Notes under the pieces: model-generated
What the model saw: the letters and a program-made list of their open reading frames with translations, nothing else
Database searches by the model: none
Told to the model about the DNA's origin: nothing
NCBI GenBank assembly: GCA_910579105.1
Contig: CAJTRT010000084.1
Location: 1 to 6,146 of the forward strand
DNA: 6,146 bases
Source: an uncultured Muribaculaceae bacterium
GTDB taxonomy: Bacteria > Bacteroidota > Bacteroidia > Bacteroidales > Muribaculaceae
Direction of reading: 5' to 3'
Shown here: one piece after another, positions 5,952 to 6,146 of the stretch
Layout: every line of letters starts with the position of its first letter
Position numbering within the stretch: position 1 is the first letter of the stretch
Program-made: the position numbers and the translations under genes

Positions 5952-6146
5952 GTGTCACTGGTGTTATCGGCGACTGGTATTCCAACTTCATCCCGATGAC
6001 ATTGTCTCCGACAACCTCGGAATATTCTGATGATTTCTCAATTGGCTCTACGACGCGAATGGATGCATACCCGTAAACCTGCGTCACTCCGTCGATTTCC
6101 ACCGGATCGGCCAACGGCACACGGATATACGCATTCCAATTCTTAT
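5944..6146 (-). CDS. C-terminal part of an unrecognised protein, cut by the window edge
   Basis: One minus-strand frame is open from the window edge to TAA at 5944-5946, followed directly by a second stop, TAG, at 5941-5943. The visible 66 residues begin KNWNAYIRVPLADPVEIDG, continue with TQVYGYASIRVVEP, and end SPITPVTLS. Alternating Val, Ile, Tyr and Thr suggest a beta-sheet domain, possibly extracytoplasmic, but no motif identifies a family. There is no in-frame ATG that would make a natural start, so the gene begins outside the window. Support for coding is the open frame, sensible amino-acid composition, a double stop and a terminator just beyond. Parts of the region are near 43-47% G+C (5941-6060), while 60-base stretches of mutS2 reach about 70%, so it may have a different history or simply lower expression. 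It converges on mutS2. Confidence 0.62.
   Translation of the reverse strand, partial: KNWNAYIRVPLADPVEIDGVTQVYGYASIRVVEPIEKSSEYSEVVGDNVIGMKLEYQSPITPVTLS

Overview
The window looks like ordinary chromosome from a high-G+C member of the Bacteroidales. A gut lineage such as Muribaculaceae is possible, but the sequence alone does not fix the family. Three things support Bacteroidota: a PorQ-type outer-membrane protein, which is specific to that phylum; the porQ-cmk-ispH gene order; and protein wording in IspH, Cmk and MutS2 that matches Bacteroidales homologues as I remember them. There are no tRNA or rRNA genes, CRISPR arrays, transposase genes or phage genes.

Layout: (a) Positions 21-348, minus strand: a small gene for a predicted lipoprotein of unknown function, ending in a hairpin terminator that overlaps its stop codon. 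(b) Positions 352-538: an AT-rich, nearly palindromic element of about 187 bp that fills the whole gap between the lipoprotein gene and ispH and supplies the ispH stop codon. (c) Positions 531-3194, minus strand: a tight three-gene cluster transcribed porQ, then cmk, then ispH, with an 11-bp gap and a 14-bp overlap. (d) Positions 3195-3372: a divergent intergenic region carrying two tandem 13-bp repeats plus an inverted half-copy. (e) Positions 3373-5814, plus strand: mutS2, apparently starting at TTG. (f) Positions 5862-5914: a strong hairpin flanked by A and T runs, placed as a terminator for both of the converging genes. (g) Positions 5944-6146, minus strand: the C-terminal end of an unrecognised gene with lower G+C, cut by the window edge.

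Functionally, the minus-strand cluster joins an outer-membrane secretion-associated barrel (PorQ), pyrimidine nucleotide supply (Cmk, CMP/dCMP phosphorylation) and the last step of the MEP isoprenoid pathway (IspH). The linkage is probably one of transcription rather than of a shared pathway. MutS2 is a separate unit concerned with DNA recombination control and, in Firmicutes, with rescue of collided ribosomes.

I see no undescribed multi-gene system here. The most interesting object is the palindromic element at 352-538. It looks like a dispersed non-autonomous repeat (MITE-like or REP-like) with promoter-like motifs pointing outward at its ends.
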